This document shows positions 25,619 through 35,422 of a stretch of 64,000 nucleotides of DNA, piece after piece. The DNA comes from Jeotgalibacillus campisalis. Lineage in GTDB: Bacteria; Bacillota; Bacilli; Bacillales; Jeotgalibacillaceae. Both the position numbers and the translations under genes were made by a program. Below the pieces are notes generated by a model that did not search any database, was not told where the DNA came from, and saw only the letters and a program-made list of their open reading frames with translations. The stretch's first letter is position 1; every line of letters starts with the position of its first letter. The stretch spans positions 1 to 64,000 of the forward strand of contig NZ_JXRR01000021.1 in the NCBI RefSeq assembly GCF_000829515.1, read 5' to 3'.

Positions 25619-27127
25619 TTATTTATGTTTAAGCGAAAATTGTTCAATTAAAAGTGCCAGTGTGCGTGTCATAGCACCTGTTGCGCCTGCTGGCCCCAGG
25701 TGGTGAGCAGATTTTGTGGTAGCTGTTCCGGCAATATCAAGATGAACCCAAGGGGTCCCTTCTGCAAACTCACCAATAAATGCTCCTGCAAAAAGGGCAT
25801 GGCCGTCTCTGCCTGGTGAATTATTGAGATCTGCTACTGGTGATTTCCGAACCCGCTTTTTATCTCCTTCTGTATAAGGCAGCTGCCAGATAAATTCCCC
25901 AGCTTCAGCAGATGCTTCAAGCACCTGTTCAAACAGTTCTTCGTTATTCGTCAGTGCCCCTGTTTTATCCAGTCCGAGTGCTACGATTACACCGCCTGTC
26001 AGTGTAGCAACATCGATAATATAGTTTGCACCGTGCTGCTTTGCGTAGGTTACCCCGTCAGCCAGAGCAAGACGGCCTTCAGCGTCTGTGTTTAAAATCT
26101 CAATCGTCTTGCCGCTTAAAGAAGTAATGACATCGTCCGGTTTAAAGGCTTTTGAACTGACCATATTGTCCGTAGCAGGAATGACAGCGACAACATTTTG
26201 TTCCGGCTGAAGACGTCCGATCACTTCCATCGCTCCAAGTACGGCTGCTGCACCACCCATGTCTGCCTTCATCCCAACGATTCCGTCTTTCGGTTTAATA
26301 GAATAACCGCCTGTATCAAACGTGATGCCTTTTCCGACAAGACCTAAGACATCTGTCCACTCTTCTCTTCCTTTATGCTTCAGCACGATCATTCTTGGCG
26401 GTTCAGCCGATCCCTGATTAACAGCGAGCAGTGCCCCCATTCCCACTGATTCCATTTCCTCTTTGCCAAGAATTTCACTTTCAAATCCGTATTTCTCGGC
26501 TAATTCAACTGCATAGTCTGCCATTTTGGTTGCAGTTAGCATATTCGCAGGCATATTTACTAAGGTACGGGCGGAGTTTGTTCCTTCTGCCAAAACAAAT
26601 CCTACTTCTAAAGCAGCAGTCATTTCCTGAGCGTCTGCCTGAGTCCAAACAGCGAGAGTCTCGAGAGTCACTTCCGGTAAGTTGGACTTTTTACGATACC
26701 CTTCAAATTCATAGCTGGATAAGGTAATGCCTTCTGTTAACGCCTGACCTGCATCAGAAGCATCGATTCCTTCAGATAGGAAGGTATCCAGTGCTACAGA
26801 AACATTTTTAACCCGGCTTTCTTTTAACACTTTCCCAAGTACACCAAAGCTTTCACGCAAATCGTCTATTGTCAGCTCTTTTTGTTTGCCAAGCCCTACA
26901 AAAATAATGCGTTTTGCCATGCTTTTACCAAGCATCGGAAGCTTGGTAATTGTTTTTGCTTTCGTTGAAAGATCGCCTTCTTTTACAAGTGAAGTTAATT
27001 CTCCATCAAGCTCTTTGTTCAGCTCTTCATGCATTCCCTCAAATTGAGATGATTTATCCCATAATCCTACAACCAAATAATCATGTGAAGACTGAAGCGG
27101 ACTTTCATTATGTACGAACCATTTCAT
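25619..27127 (-). CDS. pepA: Leucyl aminopeptidase (M17 family)
   Basis: Two-metal aminopeptidase of 502 residues, standard M17 length. The catalytic C-terminal half shows [32 protein letters not shown], the signature [13 protein letters not shown] and DVATLTGG. The N-terminal domain is the usual macro-like domain. It releases N-terminal amino acids from peptides in the cytoplasm as a hexamer. It is divergent from yuiD. This is B. subtilis yuiE by position. Confidence 0.94.
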   Translation of the reverse strand: MKWFVHNESPLQSSHDYLVVGLWDKSSQFEGMHEELNKELDGELTSLVKEGDLSTKAKTITKLPMLGKSMAKRIIFVGLGKQKELTIDDLRESFGVLGKVLKESRVKNVSVALDTFLSEGIDASDAGQALTEGITLSSYEFEGYRKKSNLPEVTLETLAVWTQADAQEMTAALEVGFVLAEGTNSARTLVNMPANMLTATKMADYAVELAEKYGFESEILGKEEMESVGMGALLAVNQGSAEPPRMIVLKHKGREEWTDVLGLVGKGITFDTGGYSIKPKDGIVGMKADMGGAAAVLGAMEVIGRLQPEQNVVAVIPATDNMVSSKAFKPDDVITSLSGKTIEILNTDAEGRLALADGVTYAKQHGANYIIDVATLTGGVIVALGLDKTGALTNNEELFEQVLEASAEAGEFIWQLPYTEGDKKRVRKSPVADLNNSPGRDGHALFAGAFIGEFAEGTPWVHLDIAGTATTKSAHHLGPAGATGAMTRTLALLIEQFSLKHK

Positions 27128-27271
27128 TTCAAAACACCTCCACTATTTAGTATACCTAAAAATTCACACGATTTCGATTCACAGACCCCCCTCGAATAAA
27201 TAACTGCTTGAAATATGTTATAATTATTCCAAAAGATTGAGTATTTGGAGTAGAGAGGGTGCAGTCATTTC

Positions 27272-27751
27272 ATGGATTTATTTACAAACTTTCCGCTTTG
27301 GGCATCATTGTTTGCCATTATATTTGCTCAGGTAGTAAAAGTCCCTATTCAATTTATTGCATTAAGAAAACTTGACTGGTCACTCGTAACTTCGACCGGC
27401 AGCATGCCGAGTTCACACTCTGCCGCAGTGACAGCACTGGCAACAGCTATTGCGCTCGAGTCCGGATTGTCTTCCCCAGTCTTTGCATTGGCAACTGTTT
27501 TTGCCATTATCACCATGTTTGATGCAACAGGGGTACGGTTTCAAGCGGGCGAACAGGCTGTGGTAATTAACCAGCTGCTAAAGGACTTCAACAAATTTGT
27601 TTCTGAAGCAAAAGGATGGACTGAAAAAGATGAAGAAGAAAAAAGAAAAGAGCTGAAAGAGCTTTTAGGACATAAACCAGTTGAAGTATTTTTTGGTGGA
27701 TTAACCGGCGTTCTTCTTACCTTATTGATTCACTTTATCTTAAACAGCTAA
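27272..27751 (+). CDS. yuiD: YuiD-like membrane phosphatase-related protein (DUF212)
   Basis: A 159-residue protein with four hydrophobic segments. GSMPSSHSAAVTALATA (about 43-59) resembles the central motif of acid phosphatases and vanadium haloperoxidases, and FDATGVRFQAGEQA is the DUF212 signature. A charged cytoplasmic loop (DEEEKRKELKELL) precedes the last membrane segment. Some relatives are phosphatases; activity here is an inference. It is 26 bp ahead of the next gene and probably co-transcribed. Confidence 0.83.
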   Translation: MDLFTNFPLWASLFAIIFAQVVKVPIQFIALRKLDWSLVTSTGSMPSSHSAAVTALATAIALESGLSSPVFALATVFAIITMFDATGVRFQAGEQAVVINQLLKDFNKFVSEAKGWTEKDEEEKRKELKELLGHKPVEVFFGGLTGVLLTLLIHFILNS

Positions 27752-27777
27752 TATTCCTGAATGGCAGGTGGATTTAG

Positions 27778-28587
27778 ATGAGAATTGCATCACTTTGTCC
27801 AAGCAACACAGAGCTTTTGCATTATCTTGGATTAACTTCTTCTCTAGTTGGAGTTGATGATTTTTCTGACTGGCCAAAAAGCATCACACATCTGCCCAGA
27901 CTTGGACCGGATCTGTCGATTAACATAGATCAGCTCGAAGCCTTGGAGCCTGACCTGATTGTAGCTTCACTGAGTGTTCCCGGTATGGAAAAAAATATAG
28001 AAGAACTGCAAAAAAGAAATCTTCCTCATATTGTTTTAAATCCCCAAAGCCTCGCTGAAATCGGGCAGGACCTGATGACACTGGGTAAAGCTGCTCATTG
28101 TGAAGATACGGCGGCACAGGTCCATTCACAATATGTTGATATACTGGAAGAATTCACAACTGCATCCCGTCTTGTCAACGATAATCCGAGTTTGTACTGG
28201 GAGTGGTGGCCAAAACCAGTTTTCACTCCCGGCTCTGTAAATTGGCTGACAGAAGTAAGCTTATTGGCGGGCGGTACTAATCTATTTAGTGACATCGAAC
28301 TTGCAAGCATTCAAACAGATTGGCAGGATGTATTTGATCGCAATCCTGATCATATATGTCTGGCATGGGTAGGAGTCAGAAAAGAGAAAATTAAACCTGA
28401 ACTCATTTTCAAACGGCCTCGTTGGTCGGAACTTACAGCAGTAAAAGAAAATCGGATTCATATTCTGGAGGAAGATCTTTACTGCCGGCCGTCGCCACGT
28501 TTAATAGAGGGGATCTGGAAGCTTGGAAGCCTGCTTCATCCTCAGCACTACAAGACGATTCAACTGCCTGAAATTTTTACATCATAA
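27778..28587 (+). CDS. Periplasmic-binding-fold protein, BtuF/cobalamin-binding-like, without signal peptide
   Basis: A 269-residue type III binding-protein fold: RIASLCPSNTELLHYLGL at the N-terminus, VGVDDFSDWP, LEALEPDLIVASLS, and WLTEVSLLAGGTNLF. These match the BtuF-like cobalamin/iron-chelate receptors, but it begins directly with the fold and has no signal peptide or lipobox, so it appears cytoplasmic. No ABC permease or ATPase is nearby. AGGTGG precedes the ATG. It follows yuiD by 26 bp. Ligand unknown. Confidence 0.72.
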   Translation: MRIASLCPSNTELLHYLGLTSSLVGVDDFSDWPKSITHLPRLGPDLSINIDQLEALEPDLIVASLSVPGMEKNIEELQKRNLPHIVLNPQSLAEIGQDLMTLGKAAHCEDTAAQVHSQYVDILEEFTTASRLVNDNPSLYWEWWPKPVFTPGSVNWLTEVSLLAGGTNLFSDIELASIQTDWQDVFDRNPDHICLAWVGVRKEKIKPELIFKRPRWSELTAVKENRIHILEEDLYCRPSPRLIEGIWKLGSLLHPQHYKTIQLPEIFTS

Positions 28588-28590
28588 TAA

Positions 28591-28626
28591 AACGAAGTGC
28601 AGCATTACGCCGCACTTCGTTTTATT
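28591..28626. terminator. Bidirectional terminator, BtuF-like gene / yuiC
   Basis: AAAACGAAGTGC...GCACTTCGTTTT between convergent genes, overlapping the yuiC stop codon. Confidence 0.87.
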
Positions 28627-29278
28627 TTGGTTCATTTAAAGAAAGGAGCTCTTTTTCACTAAAAGTACCTTCGCCTTCTTTAATCACATAAACTTCAACT
28701 TTTTGTTTGCCCCATTCATCAAATACTTCATCTACAGTGTCGTAATACAGATCAATGATGTTACCCTTAATGGCACTGCCGGTATCTGCTACCACTCCAT
28801 AACCATAGCCCGGTATGAACAAAATTGAGCCGATTGGAAAAACTTCAGGGTCTGCTGCAATCGTGGAATACGTGTCTCTTACTACCTCCACGCCGGAAAA
28901 TGTAATGCCGTATAGCTCGTCCCCAGGATTTTTACCTGTCGACTCTTCTCCGGCTGTATAACCTGTAGCGGTTACCTTTTTAGAAGGATAGTTTTCCATA
29001 TAATTTGGCACTGTTTCAGGATCGCTTGTGCGTAATCGTTCGGCAATATAATTATGGGTGAAATCATTTTCCACCATCGTTTTTGTTTCAAGCATAAGAT
29101 CCCGTTCTTCCAGCATTAATTCGGTTAATACGTCCACACGTTGCATCTTTTCATTCGGATGCTCGATCGCATAAGACTCTACCGGCTCTGCTGCAGCACT
29201 TGATGGAATATTGAGGATAACCATTGCTACTGCAAAAATCGTTACTAAGTGCGGGGCAAAATGAGTCCATTTAGTCAA
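28622..29278 (-). CDS. yuiC: YuiC-type 3D-domain protein (putative lytic transglycosylase)
   Basis: A 218-residue exported protein. The first ~30 residues are a signal peptide or anchor ([21 protein letters not shown]). The C-terminal 3D (Asp-Asp-Asp) domain contains [35 protein letters not shown] and [10 protein letters not shown], giving the conserved aspartates of the MltA-like double-psi barrel. The B. subtilis homologue is linked to peptidoglycan cleavage in stationary phase. Same strand as yuiB and yuiA upstream, but separated by a terminator. Confidence 0.85.
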   Translation of the reverse strand: MTKWTHFAPHLVTIFAVAMVILNIPSSAAAEPVESYAIEHPNEKMQRVDVLTELMLEERDLMLETKTMVENDFTHNYIAERLRTSDPETVPNYMENYPSKKVTATGYTAGEESTGKNPGDELYGITFSGVEVVRDTYSTIAADPEVFPIGSILFIPGYGYGVVADTGSAIKGNIIDLYYDTVDEVFDEWGKQKVEVYVIKEGEGTFSEKELLSLNEPK

Positions 29279-29416
29279 TTTGCTTTCACTCCTTCAAAAC
29301 TAGTATTTCCCTAAATAGTAGAGTGCTAACCCTTTTTTGTGAAAATTATCCCATATGACATAATCTAAGATTGCAGATTTATTGTGCGAGCAGAGTAGCT
29401 ATGCGGTTTTTAGGCA

Positions 29417-29449
29417 TTAAAAAAAGCTCCACCTGTTTGGGGAGCTTTA
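29417..29449 (-). terminator. Terminator after yuiB
   Basis: AAAGCTCCcca...GGGGAGCTTTTTTT on the minus strand, overlapping the yuiB stop codon. Confidence 0.82.
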
Positions 29450-29773
29450 AAACATTCGGTAACCATTGGCGCGCAGCCATCTCATTACTAGTCCTGCAAT
29501 GATGGCACCTGCCATACCAGCAGACAATATTAAAATGTCAGCAGTAGCTAGAGATGTAAATCGATTTCCCAGTCCTGAAAAGGACTCACCAGGAGAACGA
29601 AAATATTGAATAAATCGAACTTCATCTACAATCAATATGGTAATAACCGGATAGATTACAGCCATAATCCATGTCATACGCAGCAGCATATTTAATAAAA
29701 ATCCGATGCCAAAAAACAGCACCAGGAAAAGAAGCATCGAAATTAATAATTGAGCAATTCCAAATGTCCCCAA
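29447..29773 (-). CDS. yuiB: YuiB-like membrane protein
   Basis: A 108-residue protein with three hydrophobic segments and the stretch VDEVRFIQYF in the middle. GGAGG lies eight bases before a TTG, giving the start LGTFGIAQLL, close to the B. subtilis YuiB length (about 105 residues). An upstream GTG would make it seven residues longer without a ribosome site. Function unknown. Order yuiC-yuiB-yuiA is conserved. Confidence 0.72.
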   Translation of the reverse strand: MGTFGIAQLLISMLLFLVLFFGIGFLLNMLLRMTWIMAVIYPVITILIVDEVRFIQYFRSPGESFSGLGNRFTSLATADILILSAGMAGAIIAGLVMRWLRANGYRMF

Positions 29774-29968
29774 ACGACACACCTCCACATTCACTTCAAC
29801 AGTCTACCTTATTTAAACGACAGGTGCAATAAACCAAAGGGATAATTCATTCAGTTGTCACAATAATTGCCAATACCTTGTCCCTCAATGCTTTGAATCG
29901 AGTAAATCCAAGCTGCATTCAATCGTTTGTCCTCATCCAAATAACAGACCTTTATGATATTTTTCACA

Positions 29969-30002
29969 CAAAAAAACCCAGATCAGTAAACCGGTCCGGG
30001 TT
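29969..30002 (-). terminator. Terminator after yuiA
   Basis: Minus strand AACCCGGACC...GATCTGGGTT then T7; 27 bp past the yuiA stop. Confidence 0.78.
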
Positions 30003-30028
30003 GTGCATTTTTACTTGTTGTCACTGCG

Positions 30029-30151
30029 CTATTTTTTTCCGTTGCCTCCACATGACGGGCATGTTTCTGAACCGCCTAATCTTAATTGAAAGTAGCCTAG
30101 TCCAGAACAATATTCACATGATTTATTAGTATTGCGTTTTGTTTTATCCAT
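30029..30151 (-). CDS. yuiA: YuiA-like small CxxC zinc-ribbon protein
   Basis: A 40-residue protein starting MDKTKRNTNK with two DnaJ-type cysteine motifs, CEYCSGLGYF and CPSCGGNG, separated by 20 residues. The CxxCxGxG pairs should bind one zinc ion. Size, motifs and position match B. subtilis YuiA. The ATG is preceded by GAGGGG about nine bases away. Its role is unknown; DnaJ-like zinc ribbons often mediate protein interactions. Confidence 0.75.
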   Translation of the reverse strand: MDKTKRNTNKSCEYCSGLGYFQLRLGGSETCPSCGGNGKK

Positions 30152-30343
30152 AAGGAGCATCCCCTCTCTGATGTGGTTGAGAGTAACTATAGCATGCACC
30201 TGCAAAAAGTGAAAAGCGCCAAATAAGGCAGAATTCGTTCATGTAAGCGAATACATATAGCCTTTTACTCTGATTTTCTTTAATTATCAGAAAATTTAGA
30301 ACTGTGAGGATATTTCATTATTTGTTCACATCTTTTGGTGAAA

Positions 30344-30835
30344 TCATCCTAAAAAAAGATGATAAGCGGTGTAGTTAAAGTGATCTCCCGGATTTGTCAG
30401 AGAGCATTTTTTCAAGCCTTGTGAGCGCATATGCTGAATCATGGAAGGGATCATTTGTGATACGTAAGTTTCTTTTTCCAGCTCAGCAGTCGTCATCCAT
30501 TGAACTGCCGCGATTTCCCCCTCTTGTGCTTGAAGAGGGTTATTTTCTTTCTTGCAGAACAGGGAAAAAATAATCAAATTATCACTGATGTCCCCTCCAA
30601 TGACCCCGCTTCTAAGGCCAATGACTTCTCCGATTTCTGCAGTCACACCCGTTTCTTCAAAAACTTCCCGCTGAGCTGCCTGATCCGCCGTTTCACCAGC
30701 TTCTAAAAATCCTGCCGGTAAAGACCAAACACCCCTTAGGCCTCCGTATTTCTTTTTCACGACCAGCCATTCCCCTTCATCGTTTACCACCAGTCCGGCT
30801 GCTGCAAGCCAGACATTTCCTCTGTTTTTTTTCAT
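30344..30835 (-). CDS. NUDIX hydrolase
   Basis: A 163-residue pyrophosphohydrolase. The Nudix box GFLEAGETADQAAQREVFEETGV (split across the glycine-to-REVFEE helix, about 43-65) is complete, including the REVFEE metal ligands. The substrate is a nucleoside diphosphate linked to another moiety, but which one cannot be told. GGGAG before the ATG at 30835 favours this start over an ATG pair eight codons upstream. It lies between yuiA and yumB. Confidence 0.87.
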   Translation of the reverse strand: MKKNRGNVWLAAAGLVVNDEGEWLVVKKKYGGLRGVWSLPAGFLEAGETADQAAQREVFEETGVTAEIGEVIGLRSGVIGGDISDNLIIFSLFCKKENNPLQAQEGEIAAVQWMTTAELEKETYVSQMIPSMIQHMRSQGLKKCSLTNPGDHFNYTAYHLFLG

Positions 30836-30928
30836 ATAATTAAACTCCCTACCCATCATCTTTTATATTTTTATCTGAGCCCGTTCTTTTGTGATCCAGG
30901 TCCAAGTGCCAGGTCCTTCTTTTTTCTA

Positions 30929-30958
30929 GAAAAAAAAGAGCTGCAGAAGCAGCTCTCT
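30929..30958. terminator. Terminator after yumB
   Basis: AGAGCTGC-agaa-GCAGCTCT with an A8 run, which is T8 on the minus strand; four bases from the yumB stop. Confidence 0.87.
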
Positions 30959-30961
30959 ATA

Positions 30962-32176
30962 TTATAATATATTAAGTTTTCCTTTTTTGAAGACAAGTCC
31001 AGGTCCGCCAAGGATCAGCAGTGCGCGGTTATCAATCACTTTTTTCATAATAGCTGCGCGTTTACCTGTAATTTTTCTGCCGAATACTTCTCCGATTGCT
31101 TCGTTTCCGCCTAAAGAACACACTGTTCCTTTTAAGTCAGGTGCAAACGGCTCAAGTTCTTCCCCTTTTAGCAGTGCAGTAAGGTTATGAGCAATATGTG
31201 CTCCCTGCTGCATAGCAATTTGAGCAGTTGGAGGGAACGGGCGGTCATTTTCAGGGTTGATCATCAATGCACAGTCACCAACGATAAACACATTGTTATG
31301 GCCAGGTGCGCGAAGATCTGGATCGACTTTTATACGAGCACGCATATTTTCAAATCCAGCTTTTTCAATAATCGGGTTCCCTCTGACACCGGCAGCCCAT
31401 ACAACAGTATGCGATTTGATTTCTTCAAACAAATCTTCATCTTTTTTAATTTTTACGCCTTCTGGAGTTGCTTCAACTACAGGCGTTCCAATTGAAAACT
31501 CAATGCCTTTGCTTTCAAGATGTGATACTGCATAATCCACAAGCTCTTTATCGAATCCAGGAAGGACCATTGGAGCTGCTTCTACGCATAAAATACGAAC
31601 AGCTTTTGGATCGATATCGTATTCAGCACAAAGTTCAGGAACACGCTCTCCAAGCTCGCCAAGGAATTCGATTCCTGTAAAACCTGCTCCGCCAACGACA
31701 ATGGTCAATCTCGATGGATCTTTAACTTCTTCCATGCTGTAAGTTGCAAATTGATATTCAATATGCTCACGGATTTGACGCGCTGCTTTAACATTCGCAA
31801 TAGAGAAAGCATGTTCTTTTAAACCAGGAATGCCGAATGTTTCGCCTTCAAATCCTAAGCCTACTACCAAATAGTCGTAAGCAATTTCAGATTTGTCTGT
31901 AATGACTTTTTGAGCAGCTGTATCAATGTTTTCAACGCTTGCTTTAATAAAGTTTACCTTCCCTTTATCCAAAACACCGTCAATATCATATCTTACTTTA
32001 TCATGGTGCATTGTTCCTGCTGACGCTTCGTGCAACCAGGTTGTTTCATAATGGTAATCATTTTTATTTACTAAAATAATATCTGCATTGTCTGCACTCA
32101 CCAGTTTTTGCAGCTTTGTAATTACGGATAATCCTCCGTATCCTGCTCCTAGTACGACTACTGTAGGTCTCTTCAC
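30962..32176 (-). CDS. yumB: Type II NADH dehydrogenase (YumB-type)
   Basis: A 404-residue FAD-dependent NDH-2. The N-terminal dinucleotide motif [17 protein letters not shown], the second Rossmann motif [16 protein letters not shown] (about 165-180), the central [10 protein letters not shown] and the FAD motif [11 protein letters not shown] are present. The C-terminus carries an amphipathic membrane-binding stretch. It passes electrons from NADH to menaquinone without pumping protons. The GTG ([10 protein letters not shown]) behind AAGGTGG is chosen as start, matching the normal family N-terminus. Confidence 0.87.
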   Translation of the reverse strand: MKRPTVVVLGAGYGGLSVITKLQKLVSADNADIILVNKNDYHYETTWLHEASAGTMHHDKVRYDIDGVLDKGKVNFIKASVENIDTAAQKVITDKSEIAYDYLVVGLGFEGETFGIPGLKEHAFSIANVKAARQIREHIEYQFATYSMEEVKDPSRLTIVVGGAGFTGIEFLGELGERVPELCAEYDIDPKAVRILCVEAAPMVLPGFDKELVDYAVSHLESKGIEFSIGTPVVEATPEGVKIKKDEDLFEEIKSHTVVWAAGVRGNPIIEKAGFENMRARIKVDPDLRAPGHNNVFIVGDCALMINPENDRPFPPTAQIAMQQGAHIAHNLTALLKGEELEPFAPDLKGTVCSLGGNEAIGEVFGRKITGKRAAIMKKVIDNRALLILGGPGLVFKKGKLNIL

Positions 32177-32491
32177 TTGGATCACTTCCACCTTTACATT
32201 ATATTGCGATGGTGTTTGAGGCGCCATCGCGAAGCCCGTATTTATAAAGTTTGTGATAATATTCACGAATGAGAATAGCAAACTACTCTCGTGTTTCTAT
32301 GGTTCGCATAGTATCTTACACAATCATAGTCCTTTTTTGTCAAGTTTTCAAGGTTTATGATGGAAATCAGAATACTTAATCAGGCTTTTTTGTATCGTAT
32401 AGACGGAAATTTTTCAAAGTACAGCGGTAAAGTAGGCTTTAAAAAAAGAGTATGGTAAAATACTCTAAGTGTAAAAGTTAATTCAACGCAA

Positions 32492-32520
32492 GAAATCAGC
32501 CCTTTAAAGAAGCTGATTTC
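32492..32520 (+). promoter_or_regulatory. Inverted repeat in the yumC leader
   Basis: GAAATCAGC and GCTGATTTC form a perfect nine-bp stem over an 11-base loop, followed by ATTT and then the yumC ribosome site. It may be a weak attenuator or an operator. No riboswitch class is recognised. Confidence 0.5.
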
Positions 32521-32540
32521 ATTTAATGGAGGGATTAAGA

Positions 32541-33536
32541 ATGAAAGAAGATACGAAGATTTATGATATTACCGTAATTGGCGGGGGCCCAGTTGGTCTG
32601 TTTACAGCTTTTTACGGCGGCATGCGCCAAGCCAGCGTTAAAATAATTGAAAGCCTTCCTCAATTAGGCGGACAGCTTTCAACTTTATATCCGGATAAAT
32701 ATATTTATGATGTAGCAGGATTTCCAAAAGTCCGCGCTCAGGAGCTGGTAGATAATCTTGAAGAACAGATGTCACGGTTCGAAACAACAGTCTGCTTAAA
32801 CCAGGAAGTTGTTAATGTAGAGAAACTGGAAGATGGAACATTCACATTGACGACAAATGGTGAGATTCATCACACACGCACCATCATCATTACAGCAGGA
32901 AATGGTGCATTCCAGCCAAGAAAACTGGATCTGGATGGGCTTACAGATTTTGAAAATAATAATCTTCATTACTTTGTGCCAAATCTGGACGAATTTAAAG
33001 GCCGTAACGTCGTTCTATGCGGCGGCGGAGATTCTGCAGTAGACTGGGCACTTATGCTAGAACCAATTGCTGCTTCTGTCACACTTGTCCACAGAAGAGA
33101 CAAATTCCGTGCACACGAGCATAGCGTAGAACAGCTGATGAATTCCGGTGTCAATATTATGACGCCTTACACACCAATAGGCTTTGAAACACTTGAAGAT
33201 CAAATTAAATCATTAACTCTTCAAAAAGGTCGCGAAGAAGAAACCGTTACAATAGACCTTGATGATCTTCTAGTTAACTATGGCTTCATTTCATCACTGG
33301 GTCCAATCAAAAACTGGAGCCTGGATATAGAAAAGAATTCAATTGTGGTTAATTCACGTATGGAAACCAATGTACCAGGAATTTATGCAGCAGGCGATAT
33401 CTGCACATATGATGGTAAAGTTAAGCTGATTGCCTCTGGTTTTGGTGAAGCACCGACTGCTGTAAATAATGCAAAAGCTTCAATTGATCCAAAAGCACGT
33501 GTTCAGCCAATGCACAGTACGTCCATGTTTGAGTAA
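32541..33536 (+). CDS. yumC: Ferredoxin/flavodoxin-NADP+ reductase, thioredoxin-reductase-like (YumC)
   Basis: A 331-residue flavoprotein of the YumC/FNR2 type. FAD motif [19 protein letters not shown] (about 11-29), NADP motif [15 protein letters not shown] (about 155-170) and C-terminal [15 protein letters not shown]. The thioredoxin-reductase CxxC is absent, as expected for this class. It reduces ferredoxin or flavodoxin with NADPH and is essential in B. subtilis. GGAGGG sets the ATG at 32541. It is divergent from yumB. Confidence 0.92.
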   Translation: MKEDTKIYDITVIGGGPVGLFTAFYGGMRQASVKIIESLPQLGGQLSTLYPDKYIYDVAGFPKVRAQELVDNLEEQMSRFETTVCLNQEVVNVEKLEDGTFTLTTNGEIHHTRTIIITAGNGAFQPRKLDLDGLTDFENNNLHYFVPNLDEFKGRNVVLCGGGDSAVDWALMLEPIAASVTLVHRRDKFRAHEHSVEQLMNSGVNIMTPYTPIGFETLEDQIKSLTLQKGREEETVTIDLDDLLVNYGFISSLGPIKNWSLDIEKNSIVVNSRMETNVPGIYAAGDICTYDGKVKLIASGFGEAPTAVNNAKASIDPKARVQPMHSTSMFE

Positions 33537-33605
33537 TCATCTAGTTTAGGACATCACATGTCGGGTAAATAATAATAAATATATTTATTTGAAAGGTGAT
33601 GTCCT

Positions 33606-34256
33606 ATGCATGTATTAGTAATTGGAGCAAACGGAACAACCGGTACAATGGTTGTTGAAAAGCTTGCAAAAAGCGAGCAGCATTTAGTGAAAGCCATGAT
33701 TCGCAAAACGGAACAGGCCTCTAAAATGGAAGAGCTCGGGGCAAGACCCATCATTGCAGATTTGGAGAGTGAATTTGACTACGCCCTTGAGGATGTAAAC
33801 GCAGTAATCTTTGCTGCAGGCTCAGGTCCTGACACCGGTGCAGACAAGACCACTGCAGTTGATGAAGAAGGAGCAAAAAAAGCGGTTGATTATGCAAAAG
33901 AAAAAGGAATCGAACGCTTTATCATGCTAAGCTCTGTAGGAGCGGATGACCCATCTGTTGCCTCAGACAATGAAACGTTCCACCACTATCTGCAGGCCAA
34001 GCACAATGCCGATGAGCATTTGAAGCAAAGCGGTCTCGATTATACCATTGTTCGTCCGGTGGGACTTGAAGATGAGCCTGCTAAAGGAAAAATTACGGCA
34101 AGTAAAAGTCTTGCAAACAAAAAAGGAACCATTACGCGTGAAGATGTGGCCACTGTGCTGGTTGAATCCCTTTTGATCGACGGACTGAAAAACATGTCCA
34201 TTGAAATTGAGAACAGTGACGAAAGTGACATTGTTCCTGCTTTGGAAAAATTATAA
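33606..34256 (+). CDS. NAD(P)-binding SDR-like protein (YhfK/NmrA type)
   Basis: A 216-residue atypical short-chain dehydrogenase fold. N-terminal VLVIGANGTTGTMVVEKL is the dinucleotide-binding loop. AVIFAAGSGPDTGADKTTAVDEEGAKK, FIMLSSVGADDPS and YTIVRPVGLED match the YhfK/YwnB group, which lacks the classical YxxxK pair. It is probably an NAD(P)H-dependent reductase or sensor with unknown substrate. It has its own ribosome site (AAAGGTGAT) and terminator. Confidence 0.82.
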   Translation: MHVLVIGANGTTGTMVVEKLAKSEQHLVKAMIRKTEQASKMEELGARPIIADLESEFDYALEDVNAVIFAAGSGPDTGADKTTAVDEEGAKKAVDYAKEKGIERFIMLSSVGADDPSVASDNETFHHYLQAKHNADEHLKQSGLDYTIVRPVGLEDEPAKGKITASKSLANKKGTITREDVATVLVESLLIDGLKNMSIEIENSDESDIVPALEKL

Positions 34257-34270
34257 GTTAAATAAAATGT

Positions 34271-34310
34271 AAAAACCCAGGACTGAAACGAATTTCAGTT
34301 CTGGGTTTTT
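34271..34310 (+). terminator. Terminator after the SDR-like gene
   Basis: AAAAACCCAGGACTGAAA...TTTCAGTTCTGGGTTTTT, a long stem with one mismatch, just past the stop. Confidence 0.87.
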
Positions 34311-34363
34311 ATCTTCTCTGCTTTTTTACTTAATCAGCTAACTCTTTTTAAAACCAAGGGAAT

Positions 34364-34609
34364 TTATTTCCTATTGTATTTTTTGTTAAAACGTTCCACT
34401 CTGCCGCCCTTATCAGCAAATTTCTGTTTACCTGTATAAAAGGGATGGGTATCTGAGCTGACTTCCACCTTTAATAGCGGATACGTATTTCCATCCTTCC
34501 ACTCGATAGTTTCTTCAGATCTTTTTGTAGAACCAGTTAAAAATGAAAAGCCGCTATTTGTGTCAAGAAAAACGACTTTTTGGTAATCGGGATGAAGACT
34601 TTTTTTCAT
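34364..34609 (-). CDS. rpmE2: Ribosomal protein L31 type B (zinc-free paralogue)
   Basis: An 81-residue L31 that starts [20 protein letters not shown] and has no cysteine at all, so it cannot form the zinc ribbon of type A L31. Such C-minus paralogues replace the zinc form on ribosomes during zinc starvation and free its zinc. GGAGG sets the ATG at 34609. A perfect Zur operator lies just upstream, giving independent support. The zinc-containing rpmE is outside this window. Confidence 0.93.
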   Translation of the reverse strand: MKKSLHPDYQKVVFLDTNSGFSFLTGSTKRSEETIEWKDGNTYPLLKVEVSSDTHPFYTGKQKFADKGGRVERFNKKYNRK

Positions 34610-34627
34610 GATAAATTCCTCCAATTC

Positions 34628-34648
34628 AAATCGTAATAATTACGATTT
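34628..34648. promoter_or_regulatory. Zur box upstream of rpmE2
   Basis: The perfect 7-1-7 palindrome TCGTAATAATTACGA (34631-34645), extended by AAA and TTT, equals the Bacillus Zur consensus. It lies about 20 bp before the start codon, so bound Zur would block the promoter when zinc is sufficient. Confidence 0.92.
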
Positions 34649-34837
34649 ATAAATTATTCATTTATTAAATCATATCTCTATTTTTTTGGCAAGAATAATG
34701 CGTAGGAAAAACTCATTCATTTATAATGTGATTTTAAAATTAAAGTAGAAACCAGGAAAATAACTTCATTAGAGTCCGAAAGCTGTTCAGCTTACACCAA
34801 AAAATTAACCCTTGCCCCACTATAAGGTATATAGTTG

Positions 34838-34876
34838 AAAAAAAACCTGAGACGCATTCAATACGTCGCAGGTCTT
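34838..34876 (-). terminator. Terminator after yutM
   Basis: Minus strand ACCTGCGACGTATT...GCGTCTCAGGT then T8; 20 bp past the yutM stop. Confidence 0.85.
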
Positions 34877-34895
34877 TTAAGCGTTAAGCGTTCAT

Positions 34896-35258
34896 TTAGC
34901 AGTTTTCCGGTGTACCTTTTTTAGTAGCTGTTGTAAAGGATGAGCCGCATCCGCAAGAAGCAATCGCATTCGGATTTTCAATTGTAAATCCGCCGCCCAT
35001 TAAAGATTGTTTATAGTCAATTTGGGTACCTCTTAAGATGTCTGCATCTTCTGCTTTTACCAGCACTCGAATGCCGTGATGCTGTTCTTCGCGATCGTCG
35101 GAAGCAACATCATGCTCAAAGCCCATGCCATAAGAAAGGCCGCTGCAGCCGCCGCCTTTAACCGCTACCCGAAGAAAGGCGTTTTCTTCTTCAGCTTCTT
35201 TCATCATATCTTTCACCTGAAGCGCAGCAGCTTCGGACATTGTAATTACCTGTTCCAT
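34896..35258 (-). CDS. yutM: A-type iron-sulfur carrier protein (IscA/SufA family, YutM)
   Basis: A 120-residue A-type carrier. The three conserved cysteines are in GGGCSGLSYGMGF (Cys near 38) and the C-terminal SCGCGSSF (near 102 and 104). It binds a [2Fe-2S] or [4Fe-4S] cluster and passes it to apo-targets, downstream of the SufBCD scaffold. The ATG at 35258 follows GGAGG by seven bases; 16 codons of upstream frame have no site. The suf operon is about 18 kb away in the window and lacks its own sufA. Confidence 0.91.
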   Translation of the reverse strand: MEQVITMSEAAALQVKDMMKEAEEENAFLRVAVKGGGCSGLSYGMGFEHDVASDDREEQHHGIRVLVKAEDADILRGTQIDYKQSLMGGGFTIENPNAIASCGCGSSFTTATKKGTPENC

Positions 35259-35346
35259 TTTAGCACCTCCGTAAATTGATTCGTATATGTAGTATAGCTT
35301 CTTCACCCTCGAGTCTCAACCATTTGGATTTTTTCTTCCTTTAAAA

Positions 35347-35398
35347 TAAAAAAACACCCTGAAGATAGACTGGTTTACCGGTCTGTTTTTCAGGGTGC
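35347..35398 (-). terminator. Terminator after yuzB
   Basis: Minus strand CACCCTGAA...TTCAGGGTG with an internal ACCGGT hairpin, followed by T7. Confidence 0.83.
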
Positions 35399-35422
35399 CT
35401 ATAAAATCAGAATTAATTAGTA

